Positions 42,667 to 51,394 of a DNA stretch of 64,000 nucleotides are shown here, piece by piece. The stretch is taken from contig CAWCEN010000002.1 in NCBI GenBank assembly GCA_963794605.1, forward strand, positions 1,116,001 through 1,180,000, read 5' to 3'. Made by a program: the position numbers and the translations under genes. This stretch comes from VAXT01 sp963794605 (GTDB taxonomy: Bacteria; Actinomycetota; Thermoleophilia; Gaiellales; Gaiellaceae). How positions within the stretch are numbered: the first letter of the stretch is position 1; each line of letters starts with the position of its first letter. The notes under the pieces are model-generated. The model did not search any database, was not told where the DNA came from, and saw nothing but the letters and a program-made list of their open reading frames with translations.

Positions 42667-43569
42667 CTACGCCGCGTCGTGCGCTTGGCCCGCCACCCGT
42701 TCGGCGGCTGCGAGCATCTCGCTTCCGACCAGCTCGAGACCCACGCGCAAACAGAGCAGGCCGGTCGATACCCGCTCCGTTACACCCCATTCCCAGATCG
42801 CCGTCGGATCGAGTTCAGTCTGCGATGCGAGCCATCGACAGCGTCCCTGCAGGTCTCTGTCGAGCGGATCCTCGCGCATGATGATCCCCAGGTCGTATTC
42901 CGGCTCGGCGAGCAGCCCGTCGGGGTCGACGAGCTTGAATCCGCCGGTTCCTTCGAGTGCGTTCCACTGATGGACGTCGCCGTGGACGAGCATTGCCCGC
43001 TCGTCGCGATGCGCTGCGCCGCGCCTCTCCGCACACCGGAGCGCATGCTCGACTGCCTCCTCGCGGCACGGGCGACCGAGGTCATCCCAAGTGCGGGCGA
43101 TGAATTCCGAGAGCCACTGAGCTTTCTCCGCTCCTGTCGGAAGTCCGGAGCCGGCCGCCGGACGCCACACGCGAGCCGCCGAACGGACCAGGATCTCGTG
43201 CCGCGTGGCCATCGGGAGCCCGAGCTCGTACAGCGAACGGCCGAGTCGTTCGAGGAGCAGCGCACTCCGCTCGATGTCGTGTCGAAGGAGCCGCGCACAA
43301 CCGTCTCCGTCCGCGAGGCGGAGGGCGACGATCTCGTGCGCGGCGGCGTCACCGCGGGGCACGATGAGCTTCACGACCGCGGGTGAGCCGTCCCGGCGGA
43401 TCGCCTCGGCGACGAATGCCTCGGACGAGTCGTTGTACGGCTTGCCGACCGTGACCTCCCAATCCCTCTCCAGGTCCGCAATCAAGCCGGGAAGGTCGTC
43501 GAGCCATGCTTCCGCGCCGACTGCGAGTGCCTTCTCGCGCACGACATCTCCAACCTCCACGACTCGCAT
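42667..43569 (-). CDS. Aminoglycoside phosphotransferase-family kinase (APH(6)/hydroxyurea-kinase type)
   Basis: 300 aa from ATG 43569 (GGAGAG site; GTG 43590 is a longer option). The kinase-like fold shows AVVKLIVP with the ATP-site Lys, catalytic loop MLVHGDVHQWNAL and metal-binding KLVDPDGLLAEPEYDLG. This pattern fits the PF04655 group that phosphorylates streptomycin or related compounds; actual resistance is unproved. The ATG overlaps the TGA of the Ser/Thr kinase gene upstream (ATGA), so it may be the last gene of that operon. Confidence 0.85.
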   Translation of the reverse strand: MRVVEVGDVVREKALAVGAEAWLDDLPGLIADLERDWEVTVGKPYNDSSEAFVAEAIRRDGSPAVVKLIVPRGDAAAHEIVALRLADGDGCARLLRHDIERSALLLERLGRSLYELGLPMATRHEILVRSAARVWRPAAGSGLPTGAEKAQWLSEFIARTWDDLGRPCREEAVEHALRCAERRGAAHRDERAMLVHGDVHQWNALEGTGGFKLVDPDGLLAEPEYDLGIIMREDPLDRDLQGRCRWLASQTELDPTAIWEWGVTERVSTGLLCLRVGLELVGSEMLAAAERVAGQAHDAA

Positions 43570-44987
43570 CAGAACTCTCCGGCTGACCAAGCTCGCCGGC
43601 GGAGGCTCGTCGCCAACGGGTCAAAGCGCGCCACGAAGAGCTGCTTCGCGCTCGTGGCGCGGCGGTCGGCGGCCTGTGCGAGAGCGAAGCTCTGATTCCG
43701 CGGCAACGGGCACTTGGCGCTGGTCAGGAACCCGTCTCGGTAGTGGCGGTCGGCCTCGATCGAATTCTGGAGACCCTGCTGCAGCAGCGTGACCATCCGA
43801 TCCGTCGCCTCTGTCGGGCCCGAGAGGCTCGCGAGCTGCTGGAGGATGCTTTGCCGGTTGTCGGCGACGCTGTCGATCTGTCGGGCCGCTTGTGCGTTCG
43901 GGACCTTGCAGGCCAACCCGGCGCTGATCGCGCCGGCGATCTCGCGACGTCCGGCTGCCGACTGGGTGAGGACGTTCTCGATGCGGTCGACGAACGGGCG
44001 GAGCTCGGAGGCGCTCGCACCGGAGCTCGAGTCCCGCATCGCCCAGACTCCGGCTGCGGCGCCCGCGAGCAGGAGGAGCGCGACGACCGCTGCAACCCAG
44101 ACCCAGCGCTTTCGCCGCCGCGGGATGAGCTGTGTCGGCTGCGCGCGGGTCGGCTGCGGGATCGGCGCGGCGACCGTCTCGGGAGCTCCGCCTGCGATTG
44201 CTGCCCGCAGATCGCTGGCGAGTGCTCCGGCCGTGGCATAGCGCTCGTCACGGTCCTTGGCCATCGCTCGCCCGAAGACGCCGTCGAGGTCGGGCTCCAG
44301 CGATGGCGGCGGGTCGTTGAGGTGCGCCTGGAGCACCGCGACCTCGCTCTCGCGCGCGTACGGCGGCTCCCCCGAGAGGCAGTGGTAGAGCACGCAGCCG
44401 AAGGAGTAGACGTCGGCTCGCCCGTCGAGCTTCTCGCCGCGGATCTGCTCAGGGCTGCAGTAGTCGATCGTGCCCAGGAACGCGCCCGCGTGCGTCACGC
44501 CACGTGTGCTCGTACGTTTCGCGAGCCCGAAATCGCACAGGTACGCATGCCGTTCCGCCTGAGTGAGCAGGATGTTCGCGGGCTTGAGGTCGCGATGGAT
44601 CAGATCTGCCGCGTGTGCCGCATCGAGCGCGCCGCAGATCTGCTCGGCGATCCGCAAGGTGTCTCCCCGGGACAATGGGTCGCTCTTGCGGATCAGCCCT
44701 TGCAGGCTCGGTCCGTCCACGTAGCGCATCGCCAGATAGAGGACGCCGTCGACCTCGTCCGCGTCGTAGATCGGAATCACGTGCGGGTGGTCGAGCGACG
44801 CGGCGAGCTGAGACTCGCGCAGGAAGCGGGCCCGGAAGTCTGGATCGTCGGCGAGGGCCGGCGAGATCACCTTCAGCGCAACGCGCCGCTCCAGGCGTGC
44901 GTGCCGTGCGAGGAAGACGGTTCCCATGCCGCCCTGCCCGAGAACCGACTCGATCGTGTACGGCCCGAACTCGTCGCCGAGGTTCAC
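43569..44987 (-). CDS. Ser/Thr protein kinase (PknB-like) with sensor domain
   Basis: 472 aa from GTG 44987, which overlaps the FHA gene stop. Kinase domain: glycine loop GQGGMGTVFLA, Lys39 (VALKV), catalytic HRDLKPANILL, DFGLAKR, and GTIDYCSPEQIRG. A Pro-rich juxtamembrane stretch and one TM (about 320-342) follow, then a ~125-residue extracytoplasmic helical domain with two Cys (CKVPN, KCPLP) that could form a disulfide and sense an outside signal. Probably phosphorylates the FHA-winged-helix protein encoded upstream in the same operon. Confidence 0.92.
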   Translation of the reverse strand: MNLGDEFGPYTIESVLGQGGMGTVFLARHARLERRVALKVISPALADDPDFRARFLRESQLAASLDHPHVIPIYDADEVDGVLYLAMRYVDGPSLQGLIRKSDPLSRGDTLRIAEQICGALDAAHAADLIHRDLKPANILLTQAERHAYLCDFGLAKRTSTRGVTHAGAFLGTIDYCSPEQIRGEKLDGRADVYSFGCVLYHCLSGEPPYARESEVAVLQAHLNDPPPSLEPDLDGVFGRAMAKDRDERYATAGALASDLRAAIAGGAPETVAAPIPQPTRAQPTQLIPRRRKRWVWVAAVVALLLLAGAAAGVWAMRDSSSGASASELRPFVDRIENVLTQSAAGRREIAGAISAGLACKVPNAQAARQIDSVADNRQSILQQLASLSGPTEATDRMVTLLQQGLQNSIEADRHYRDGFLTSAKCPLPRNQSFALAQAADRRATSAKQLFVARFDPLATSLRRRAWSAGEF

Positions 44988-45679
44988 GGGCACGTGCGCA
45001 GCCGATAGCCGAGGCCGCGCTCGTTCTCGATCAGATGGCCGGCGTCGTACGGCTCGAGCTGCTTGCGGAGCTCCCAGACGATCTTCGCGAGCTCCTCGCG
45101 TGAGTGCATCGGCTCGTCGCCCCAGACGGCGTCCATCAGCTCTGCGTGCGTGCACAGCGCCGGCGAGCGCTCGGCCAGGTGCGCGACGAGCTTGTGCGCC
45201 TGCGCGCGGATGTGCAGCTCGTGCCGCTCCCCGCGCACGACGAGGACGAGACGAGCTTCATCCGCGTCGTAGCTCAGGCATTCCTCCGGCGCTTCCTGCT
45301 GCGGTGCAGCGCGCGTCGCCTGGGAGTCCGCGGTCGCCTCGAACGCGAGCTCGAAGTAGCGCGCGCCCTCCTGGTGGTCGATCGATCCGAGGATGCAGAC
45401 GACGTCTCCGTTGCGGAGGGACATCCGGCCTTCGACGCGTTTGAGCTCCTCGGCACGGCGAACGAACGTCCCGTTGACGCTGCCGCCGTCGACGATCGAC
45501 CAGGTGCTCCCGGCACGCTCGAACGCGCAGTGCTCAGCCCGTGTGACGAGGTGCTCGGGGTCGGGCTCGAGCGCGATGTCGTTCAGGTCGGGTAGCCGTC
45601 CAACGGTCACGCGCTCGCCGGCCAGCTCGATTGCCTTCGGCTCGCGTTCGGGACCTGAAACGACGACCTGGACGTCCAT
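44984..45679 (-). CDS. FHA domain-winged helix transcriptional regulator
   Basis: 231 aa from ATG 45679. An N-terminal FHA domain (about 20-110) has VTVGRLPDLNDIAL, RAEHCAF and SVNGTFVRR for phosphothreonine binding. A C-terminal winged helix (about 145-230) reads LVAHLAERSPALCTHAELMDAVWGDE..IVWELRKQLEPYDAG and ENERGLGYRL. The domain order is the reverse of mycobacterial EmbR (winged helix first). Translationally coupled to a Ser/Thr kinase, it is likely a phosphorylation-dependent DNA-binding protein. Confidence 0.87.
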   Translation of the reverse strand: MDVQVVVSGPEREPKAIELAGERVTVGRLPDLNDIALEPDPEHLVTRAEHCAFERAGSTWSIVDGGSVNGTFVRRAEELKRVEGRMSLRNGDVVCILGSIDHQEGARYFELAFEATADSQATRAAPQQEAPEECLSYDADEARLVLVVRGERHELHIRAQAHKLVAHLAERSPALCTHAELMDAVWGDEPMHSREELAKIVWELRKQLEPYDAGHLIENERGLGYRLRTCP

Positions 45680-45816
45680 CGCTCGGCGCTCACATTCGCG
45701 CCGCGGAGGCTCCAGGTCAAGCGGATGCAAGTCCCATCGACCGCACATGCTCCGTCAATGGATCCGCCTCGGAGCCGGACGCACACTCGGGAAAAGCGTC
45801 CAGGACAGGAGGAACG

Positions 45817-46965
45817 ATGTACAAGGTCACCAAGATCAAGACCCCTCTTCTGCTCGTGTTCGGGCTCGCGGTCGCAGCTGCCGCGATCCTCGTCGGAGCG
45901 GGCTTCGTCGGTGGTTCGAGCTCCGCGTCGAATCGACACGTCGCGAAGGCGGCAGGCGTTTGGCGGCAACTGGCGGATGCCCCTGAGTCGATCGCGGCCG
46001 GGCGCACGACCGTGTGGACCGGCTCCGAGATGATCGTCACCGGTGTCAACCCCGGCGCGGACGGGACGTTCATTGACTCGACCGAGGTCGCCGAGGCATA
46101 CAACCCGCGCACGAACGCGTGGCGGCTGCTTCCGGCGCCGCCGAAGACCGAGAACGGCTGCAAGAGCAGTGCGGTGTGGACGGGCAGTGAAGTGCTCGTG
46201 TGGGGCTGCAGGCTGACCGCGTACAACCCGGCCACGAATCAGTGGCAGCGGCTTCCCGACGCGCCGACCAGGCACGGCATCGGCGTCTGGACTGGCCGCG
46301 AGCTGATCGGCTGGGGCGGCGGGTGTTGCGGCGACGTCTCAGATGACGGGTCCGCGTACGACCCGACGACGAGCACGTGGCGGAAGATCGCATCCGCTCC
46401 CGTGAGCGGGCAGCAGTCTCCCGTCGGCGCGTGGACGGGGCGCGAGCTCGTCATCTTCAGCGGCCGTAGTCCCGAGGGCACCCGCGTTGGCGGCGCGGCG
46501 TACAACCCGAGGACGGACTCGTGGCGGCGGATCCCGTCCGAGCGGAGCCTCAGCGCCCTGGCGAGCGCGGTCTACGACGGGAACGAGATCCACGTGTTCG
46601 GCTCCGGCAGTGACACCGTCGTCTCGTTCAACCCATCGAACAACCGTTGGCGGCGGTTGCCGCGGACCGAGCTCGCCGCCGACGGTCTCGTCGCTGCCTG
46701 GACTGGGAGCCGCCTGATCGTGTCGGGTCGGACGACGAGAGCGTACGAGCCGTCGACCAACGCCTGGACGAGTCTCTCGTCTTCTCCGCTCGGGCCTCGT
46801 CAAGGAGCTCAGGGAGTGTGGACCGGACGCGAGCTGCTCGTCTGGGGCGGTCTGATTGCGGCTGGCGAGAACGCATCCTCGGCCCCGACGTACCTCACTG
46901 GCGGGGCGGCGTTTCGCCCACCGAAGTACACGCCGCCTCTGCCGCAGTGCTGCGGCGGTGGCTAG
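45817..46965 (+). CDS. Secreted kelch/galactose-oxidase-like beta-propeller protein
   Basis: 382 aa. An N-terminal TM/signal (about 10-33) is followed by six or seven kelch-like blades marked by WTGSEMIVTG, WTGSEVLVWG, WTGRELIGWGG, WTGRELVIFSG, WTGSRLIVSG and WTGRELLVWGG, alternating with YNPxTNxWxxLPxAP. No copper-radical Tyr-Cys site can be recognised. It probably acts as an exported binding or structural protein. It is divergent from the FHA/kinase operon, with an AGGAGG site before ATG 45817, and ends at a strong terminator. Confidence 0.85.
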   Translation: MYKVTKIKTPLLLVFGLAVAAAAILVGAGFVGGSSSASNRHVAKAAGVWRQLADAPESIAAGRTTVWTGSEMIVTGVNPGADGTFIDSTEVAEAYNPRTNAWRLLPAPPKTENGCKSSAVWTGSEVLVWGCRLTAYNPATNQWQRLPDAPTRHGIGVWTGRELIGWGGGCCGDVSDDGSAYDPTTSTWRKIASAPVSGQQSPVGAWTGRELVIFSGRSPEGTRVGGAAYNPRTDSWRRIPSERSLSALASAVYDGNEIHVFGSGSDTVVSFNPSNNRWRRLPRTELAADGLVAAWTGSRLIVSGRTTRAYEPSTNAWTSLSSSPLGPRQGAQGVWTGRELLVWGGLIAAGENASSAPTYLTGGAAFRPPKYTPPLPQCCGGG

Positions 46966-46991
46966 TCGAATCCGCCGTGTCGGCCCAAAAG

Positions 46992-47027
46992 CGAAAAGGC
47001 CGGGGGTACAGACCCCCGGCCTTTTCG
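46992..47027. terminator. Bidirectional rho-independent terminator
   Basis: Perfect 16-base arms (CGAAAAGGCCGGGGGT at 46992-47007 and ACCCCCGGCCTTTTCG at 47012-47027) with an ACAG loop. A-tract on one side and T-tract on the other, placed between the convergent kelch-like and collagen-like genes; it should stop transcription from both. Confidence 0.9.
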
Positions 47028-47065
47028 GTTGACCAACCCTCTGCGTGAAGGCAGAGGTTAGGCGT

Positions 47066-48134
47066 CTAGACGCAATAGGCGAACACGTGGAGTGAGTCCG
47101 TGTTTCCGCTCGACTGCGTCACCGTCCAGCCATGCCCGTCCTCATTGCGGAACGACTCGGTGACCGCCCCCTGTGCAGAGAAGCCGCCCGAGAGGGCGAA
47201 CATTCGCGCGTCCCCATCGTTCGGGGCAGGCCGTGAGCGGGCAGACGGCGACCTTGGTCTTCTGACCCGAGACATCCTCCATTTTGACCGTGATGATGTT
47301 CGAGCCGTTCAGACCGTCGTCACCCTTCGGCCCCTGCGGGCCTGCCGGGCCTGCCGGGCCTGATGGGCCTGCTGGGCCAACCGCGCCCTGGGCGCCAGCA
47401 GCACCCGGACCACCCTGAGCACCGGGAGCTCCGGGAGCACCCTGAGCACCGGCTTCGCCCTGCTTGCCGACCTCGCCCTGCTTGCCGGCCTCGCCCTGCT
47501 TGCCGACCTCGCCCTGCTTGCCGACCTCGCCCTGCGGGCCGACCGGGCCTGCCGCGCCAGCGGGGCCTGCCGGGCCTGCCGGGCCTCCCGGGCCGATCTC
47601 ACCCTGGATGCCCTGCTGGCCCTCGTTGCCCTGCGGACCCTTCGGACCCTGCGGCCCCATCGGACCCACCGGGCCGATCGGGCCGACCTCGCCCGTTGGG
47701 CCGACCGGGCCATCGGCTCCGATGGCTCCCGTCAGGCCGGTCAGGCCGGTCAGGCCGATGCGGCCCTCGAGGCCCTGGGAACCCTCGGAACCCTGGGAAC
47801 CCTGGGAACCCTGGGGGCCCCGGATGCCCTGGGCACCGACGGCACCGTTCGCGCCGACTGCTCCTTGAGCTCCGGTGGCGCCGACGGCGCCGGTGGCTCC
47901 GAGCTTGCCCTTCGTCCCGGTCTTGCCGACGATGCAGAAGCGCACGTCGGTTCGGTTGAGCTTGCTGATCTTGACGTCGTGGTAGGTGACTCGGTCACCC
48001 TTGGTCTCGACCCAGAAACACGCTCGCTTGATCGTGCGGGTCTTGCTTTTGCTGCTCGTCGCCTCTGCGACGCCTACGACCATGACCATCAGGCCGAGCG
48101 CGCCCAGCAGCGGGAGCCATCGCTTTAGAGACAT
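47066..48134 (-). CDS. Collagen-like (Gly-X-Y) surface protein, frameshift near C-terminus
   Basis: Starts at ATG 48134 (AAAGGGCGG site) with a signal peptide (about 5-25). A short Cys-containing domain (RACFWVETKGDRVTYHDVK..CIVGKTG) is followed by about 70 uninterrupted Gly-X-Y triplets (GATGAVGATGAQG, GKQGEVGKQGEAG). It ends in a small C-terminal domain. The repeat frame continues only to 47142 with nonsense residues; the sensible C-terminus (MFALSGGFSAQGAV..DGHGWTVTQSSG..HVFAYCV, ending 47066) is in the next frame. The switch is at a CCCC run near 47234, where one extra C explains it. Likely an exported triple-helical fibre protein. Confidence 0.8.
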
Positions 48135-48210
48135 ACCGCCCTTTCGCGTTGCTACCGCGCGGCCAATCCGGGCGGTGACGACAAAGTAGGCTCGCCGCGC
48201 GGGCGCGGCC

Positions 48211-48435
48211 ATGACACGAATGAGTCAAGATTTACCGGACGGCGTGGCCCGCGGGATCCGACGCGAAGTGCGCTCCCGCCGCGGCCCGGGTGACGACTTC
48301 TTGAACGGCAAGAGCGTGGCTGACGAGTGGCGGGACAAGCAGCTCAACGAGGTGTCTGATGCTGCGTTCGGCGGCACGACGCAAACGCACCTGCTCGCTG
48401 GAATCGAGCTACAGCGCTGCATGAGCAATCTTTGA
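48211..48435 (+). CDS. Doubtful small ORF (74 aa)
   Basis: Short frame overlapping repeat A (48241-48282), whose near copy beside tRNA-Tyr is non-coding. The first part (GVARGIRREVRSRR) is therefore repeat-derived. The second part (DEWRDKQLNEVSDAAFGG) shows no recognisable domain. Listed because it fills a gap between the collagen-like and nucleotidyltransferase genes, but it may not be a gene. Confidence 0.25.
   Translation: MTRMSQDLPDGVARGIRREVRSRRGPGDDFLNGKSVADEWRDKQLNEVSDAAFGGTTQTHLLAGIELQRCMSNL
48241..48282 (+). repeat. Repeat A (copy 1)
   Basis: 42 bases beginning GGCGTGGCCCGCGGGATCCG, matching 51304-51345 at 40 of 42 positions in the same orientation. The second copy lies immediately beside the tRNA-Tyr terminator. 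Confidence 0.75.
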
Positions 48436-48450
48436 AGTCAAGACGGCCGC

Positions 48451-48474
48451 GCCCTAACGATCCACGCTACTCAG
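48451..48474 (+). repeat. Repeat B (copy 1)
   Basis: GCCCTAACGATCCACGCTAC + TCAG, repeated at 51019-51042 with two changes. Together with repeat A it brackets the 48.5-51.0 kb gene set. Confidence 0.7.
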
Positions 48475-48550
48475 CGCGGCAGGCCCGACGAAAGATGTCA
48501 GCGAGAGCACGCTGCACACGCGAGTCTGCTTGGCACGTCTACCTTTGGGG

Positions 48551-49162
48551 ATGCTCCTGGATCGGTTGGCAGCGGCCTGCACGATCGTGCTTCCCGACGC
48601 GACGGTGATCGTCACCGGGTCGCTCGCGCTGGGCGACTACCAGCACGGCAAGAGTGACGTGGATCTGCTCGTGCTGAGCGACGCACCAACCGACGGGCTC
48701 GTGGAAGCGGTCAAGGAGGCGTGGAGTCAGGAGCCAGGCGAGTTCGATCTACGCGTCGTGCGATACGCGGTGGCGGCGCGGCCAAGACGCAGGCCGCACC
48801 TAGTGCTCGGGATCTCGGACTACGGCGATCGGTTCGAGGTGGAGCGTGACGTCGAGGAAGCTGATCTTGTGGTCGAGTTCTCGGTGTGCCGCCAACTCGG
48901 CCGCTCGGACGTGATCGGACCAGTTCCGGATGAGTGGGTTGATGAGGTGGGAGCCGCCGTCTTGACCAGGTGGAAGACGATCTGGGATGACGCGCCCGAC
49001 CGAGAACTCATGGCGCTGACCGCCTGCCGTATCTGGCGGTTTCGTGAGGAGCGAGTCCACTGCTCGAAGCCAGCCGCCGCACGGTGGGCGCGCGAGCGTG
49101 GAGCCCATGTCGCCTACGACGACGCGGCCGTAAGAACGCTCCTCGACCGCGCGAGCGGCTGA
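48551..49162 (+). CDS. Nucleotidyltransferase-domain protein (AadA/DUF4111-like)
   Basis: 203 aa from ATG 48551 (TTG 48530 is an upstream option). The nucleotidyltransferase motif is GSLALGDYQHGKSDVDLLVL, whose two Asp bind metal, with a third acidic strand in FDLRVVRY. The C-terminal helices (ELMALTACRIWRFREERVHCSKPAAARWARE) match DUF4111 of streptomycin/spectinomycin adenylyltransferases. It may be a resistance enzyme or a relative of unknown target. It lies within the repeat-bounded segment. Confidence 0.78.
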   Translation: MLLDRLAAACTIVLPDATVIVTGSLALGDYQHGKSDVDLLVLSDAPTDGLVEAVKEAWSQEPGEFDLRVVRYAVAARPRRRPHLVLGISDYGDRFEVERDVEEADLVVEFSVCRQLGRSDVIGPVPDEWVDEVGAAVLTRWKTIWDDAPDRELMALTACRIWRFREERVHCSKPAAARWARERGAHVAYDDAAVRTLLDRASG

Positions 49163-49235
49163 TGCTCCCTCCATCTTCTGGGGACATTCCCGAACGCTCG
49201 TGCAGGCAGCGTTCTCGCAGACTGTCTGAGACGCT

Positions 49236-49598
49236 CTAGTCCACGCTGACGTTGATGAAGCTCGCGCAGCCCTCGTGCGGCTTGCGTCGGCAGGCCGTGG
49301 TACGCATCCCGGCGGCGAGAGAGATGTACGCACGCATGCCACGTCGTTTCAGACGCAACTCGGTGCCTCCCGCGTAGACGTCTTTCCGCGACAGCGACCA
49401 CCCACCTCTCTTAGCAGCCAGCTGCACGTCTCTTGCCAGTGCGCTCGTTGGCTGCCGCGGCGCGACGAAGTAGATCAGACGGCAGGACGGCGAAGCCTCA
49501 AACTCAACGCAGTCAGTCAGCGACTGCTGGATCACGCGGCTGCGCGGCGGTAGGAGCGAGGCCGCCGCGCTGCGCAGCTCAGTCGCGTGCGAGCTTCC
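49236..49598 (-). CDS. Hypothetical protein, probably 5'-truncated
   Basis: Coding character is clear from about 49598 to the stop at 49236: ELRSAAASLLPPRSRVIQQSLTDCVEFEASPSCRLIYFVAPRQ, then LKRRGMRAYISLAAGMR and a C-terminal Cys pair (TACRRKPHEGCASF). The family is not recognised. No ATG, GTG or TTG lies in frame near the beginning of this coding stretch: a GTG at 49700 is inside the phosphatase gene, and GTG at RVIQQ would start late. A signal peptide may have been lost when the segment was joined. Confidence 0.5.
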   Translation of the reverse strand, partial: GSSHATELRSAAASLLPPRSRVIQQSLTDCVEFEASPSCRLIYFVAPRQPTSALARDVQLAAKRGGWSLSRKDVYAGGTELRLKRRGMRAYISLAAGMRTTACRRKPHEGCASFINVSVD

Positions 49599-49606
49599 GA
49601 GCGAGG

Positions 49607-50857
49607 TCAGGCCGACAAAACTTGCTGGGGTCGCGTTTCGCGGTTTGCTCCCGACGTTGCTTCGCGGTCGCGTGGAGGGCCACCGTGCCAGTCGAGACAC
49701 AGAGCCGTCGCGTCGTCACGTAGCTCGCCGCCGCTTGCCTGGAGGACAGCCTGGGTGAGGTGCTGCACCGCCTCGCGGGGATGCATGTTGAGGCCCGCGG
49801 TCAGAATGGCGGCGATGTTGATTCGCTCGGCGTCGCGCTCCAGCATGCCGTCGGTGACGAATATCAGCCGGTCTCCCACCTCCAACTGCAGCGCTTGAAC
49901 CCGATGGCCGCCTCCGGCCTGCAGCCCGAACGGGCGGTCGGCCTTCAAATCAAGCTGCGCGACTTGCCCTCCTCGCAGCCGGAACGGCGGCGGATGGCCG
50001 GCATTGACGATGCCCGCCGTCGCAGCGGCCAGGTCGATCCGAACGACCAGGCCCGTAACGAACTGGCTCTCGCCCGCCTGTTCGGCCAGCGCATCATTCG
50101 CCAGCCTCGCTTGCTCGGCCAGCTCGACGCCCCGCCGGCGGGCGTTTCGTAGCCCTCCGACCAGCACGGTGGCCAACAACGCGGCGTCCATCGTGTGGCC
50201 CATCGCGTCGGTCATCGACAGATGGAGCGCGTCTCGGCCGAGCGAAAAATCGAAGGTGTCACCGCCGATCTCACCCGCCGGTTGCAGCCAGGCCGCAAGT
50301 GTGAACTGCCCGGCCTCGCACGTGAAGGCTCCGGGCAACAACCGATGCTGGATCTCTGCCGCCAGGGACAACGGAACCGAGCGCTGTCCCCACTCGAAGA
50401 GATCGGTGTAACGGCGGTTTGCAATCACGACGTACGCCAAGAAGTGCGCCGCCTGAGCGACATCGGCCACCGTCTGTTCAGCCGGGAAGTCATCCAGCAG
50501 GAGCTCCAGAACGCCGACGGCTTCACCGCGGCTCGTCACCGGAGCGAACAACCGAGCGCCGCCCTCCTCGTCGATCACCTCGACGACCTGGGCGGCAAGC
50601 GCCCGGCCGTGCGGCGTCCCGACCAATGGCACACGCTCCGCAGTCTCCTTCCCCTGCAAGCGCCCTTTCCCCCCTGCGTGGCCCAGGCGGATCAGCGACT
50701 GCCCGCTGAAGTCAGCGATCAAGAAGCTGACCTCGCGGGCATCGATCGCCTCGGCCAGCGCGGCGGCCAGCACATCGGCCGCCGCGACGGGCGGGGCGGC
50801 CTCGACCGCGGCCAGTAATGAATTCAAGTTCAGCGGGAAGTGCCGATTCTCACCCAC
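49607..50857 (-). CDS. GAF-SpoIIE (PP2C-type) serine phosphatase
   Basis: 416 aa. An N-terminal GAF-like region (about 20-150) precedes a PP2C/SpoIIE domain with AEIQHRLLPG, GEIGGDTFDF, MTDAMGHTMDAALLATVLVGGLRNARR, and metal Asp residues in DRLIFVTDGMLERD and LRDDATALCLDW. RsbU/RsbP-type phosphatases act on anti-anti-sigma factors in general-stress switches; no STAS or RsbW gene is adjacent. ATG 50857. It is preceded by a 500-base gap holding repeats. Confidence 0.9.
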   Translation of the reverse strand: MGENRHFPLNLNSLLAAVEAAPPVAAADVLAAALAEAIDAREVSFLIADFSGQSLIRLGHAGGKGRLQGKETAERVPLVGTPHGRALAAQVVEVIDEEGGARLFAPVTSRGEAVGVLELLLDDFPAEQTVADVAQAAHFLAYVVIANRRYTDLFEWGQRSVPLSLAAEIQHRLLPGAFTCEAGQFTLAAWLQPAGEIGGDTFDFSLGRDALHLSMTDAMGHTMDAALLATVLVGGLRNARRRGVELAEQARLANDALAEQAGESQFVTGLVVRIDLAAATAGIVNAGHPPPFRLRGGQVAQLDLKADRPFGLQAGGGHRVQALQLEVGDRLIFVTDGMLERDAERINIAAILTAGLNMHPREAVQHLTQAVLQASGGELRDDATALCLDWHGGPPRDREATSGANRETRPQQVLSA

Positions 50858-51018
50858 GCCGCCTTAACCTAACGCGATTGTTTGTCAGCACCGCCAACCC
50901 CTCGCCGGCAGAGGCGGGCGCGGTCACTCTTGATTCCCCAGCAGCAACTGACGGAAACATGCTCGTCGTCGAGCCCGGCTAATACATATAAGGAGAGCCG
51001 CGTCGCCCGGTGCGTTAT

Positions 51019-51042
51019 GCCCTATTGATCCACGCTACTCAG
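51019..51042 (+). repeat. Repeat B (copy 2)
   Basis: GCCCTATTGATCCACGCTAC + TCAG, 22 of 24 bases as in 48451-48474, same orientation. Confidence 0.7.
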
Positions 51043-51303
51043 TTGGTTGGCCCCGGCGGCGCCGTAAACACCCGGGGGCCGTGGCAGCGGGGGAGTAGCC
51101 CCGCCACAGGGGCATCGTGCCGCAGGTCCTGCCGGCGCTGCCGCAGTCCTGAGTCACGGGGGTTCGTGACTCAAAATCGTGCCTCAGAGGCTCCGAAATG
51201 GCACGTTTCCGTGCCCGCACCGTTCCGACGATCTGGACGCCGAAGCGGTGCGCAATCGCTGTGCTGAAGCGAGACCCCGGCCCCGTCGGGACCCACCTGA
51301 CCC

Positions 51304-51345
51304 GGCGTGGCCCGCAGGACCCGACGCGAAGTGCGCTCCCGCCGC
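51304..51345 (+). repeat. Repeat A (copy 2)
   Basis: 42-base near copy of 48241-48282 (40 of 42 identical), lying between repeat B and the tRNA-Tyr terminator. Confidence 0.75.
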
Positions 51346-51361
51346 CTTCGGCGGCGGTCGC

Positions 51362-51394
51362 ATTTTTCTGCGCGCTAAACGCGCGCAGAAAAAT
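51362..51394 (-). terminator. Terminator hairpin of tRNA-Tyr
   Basis: ATTTTTCTGCGCGC (51362-51375) pairs perfectly with GCGCGCAGAAAAAT (51381-51394) around TAAAC. It starts at the tRNA discriminator base, so the T-tract and stem follow the mature 3' end directly. Confidence 0.85.

Larger units (their letters stand above)
50858..51361. other. Gene-free stretch with repeats B and A and a C-UUCG hairpin
   Basis: About 500 bases upstream of the phosphatase and downstream of tRNA-Tyr. It contains repeat B copy 2 (51019-51042), repeat A copy 2 (51304-51345) and a hairpin CCGCCGC-CTTCG-GCGGCGG (51339-51357). Several short frames exist, but none has a domain or a ribosome-binding site. Confidence 0.6.

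Noticed and set aside
47300..47900. Short-period repeats that could suggest a CRISPR or satellite array
   Set aside because: The periodicity is 9-18 bases and encodes Gly-X-Y triplets of a collagen-like protein. There are no unique spacers.
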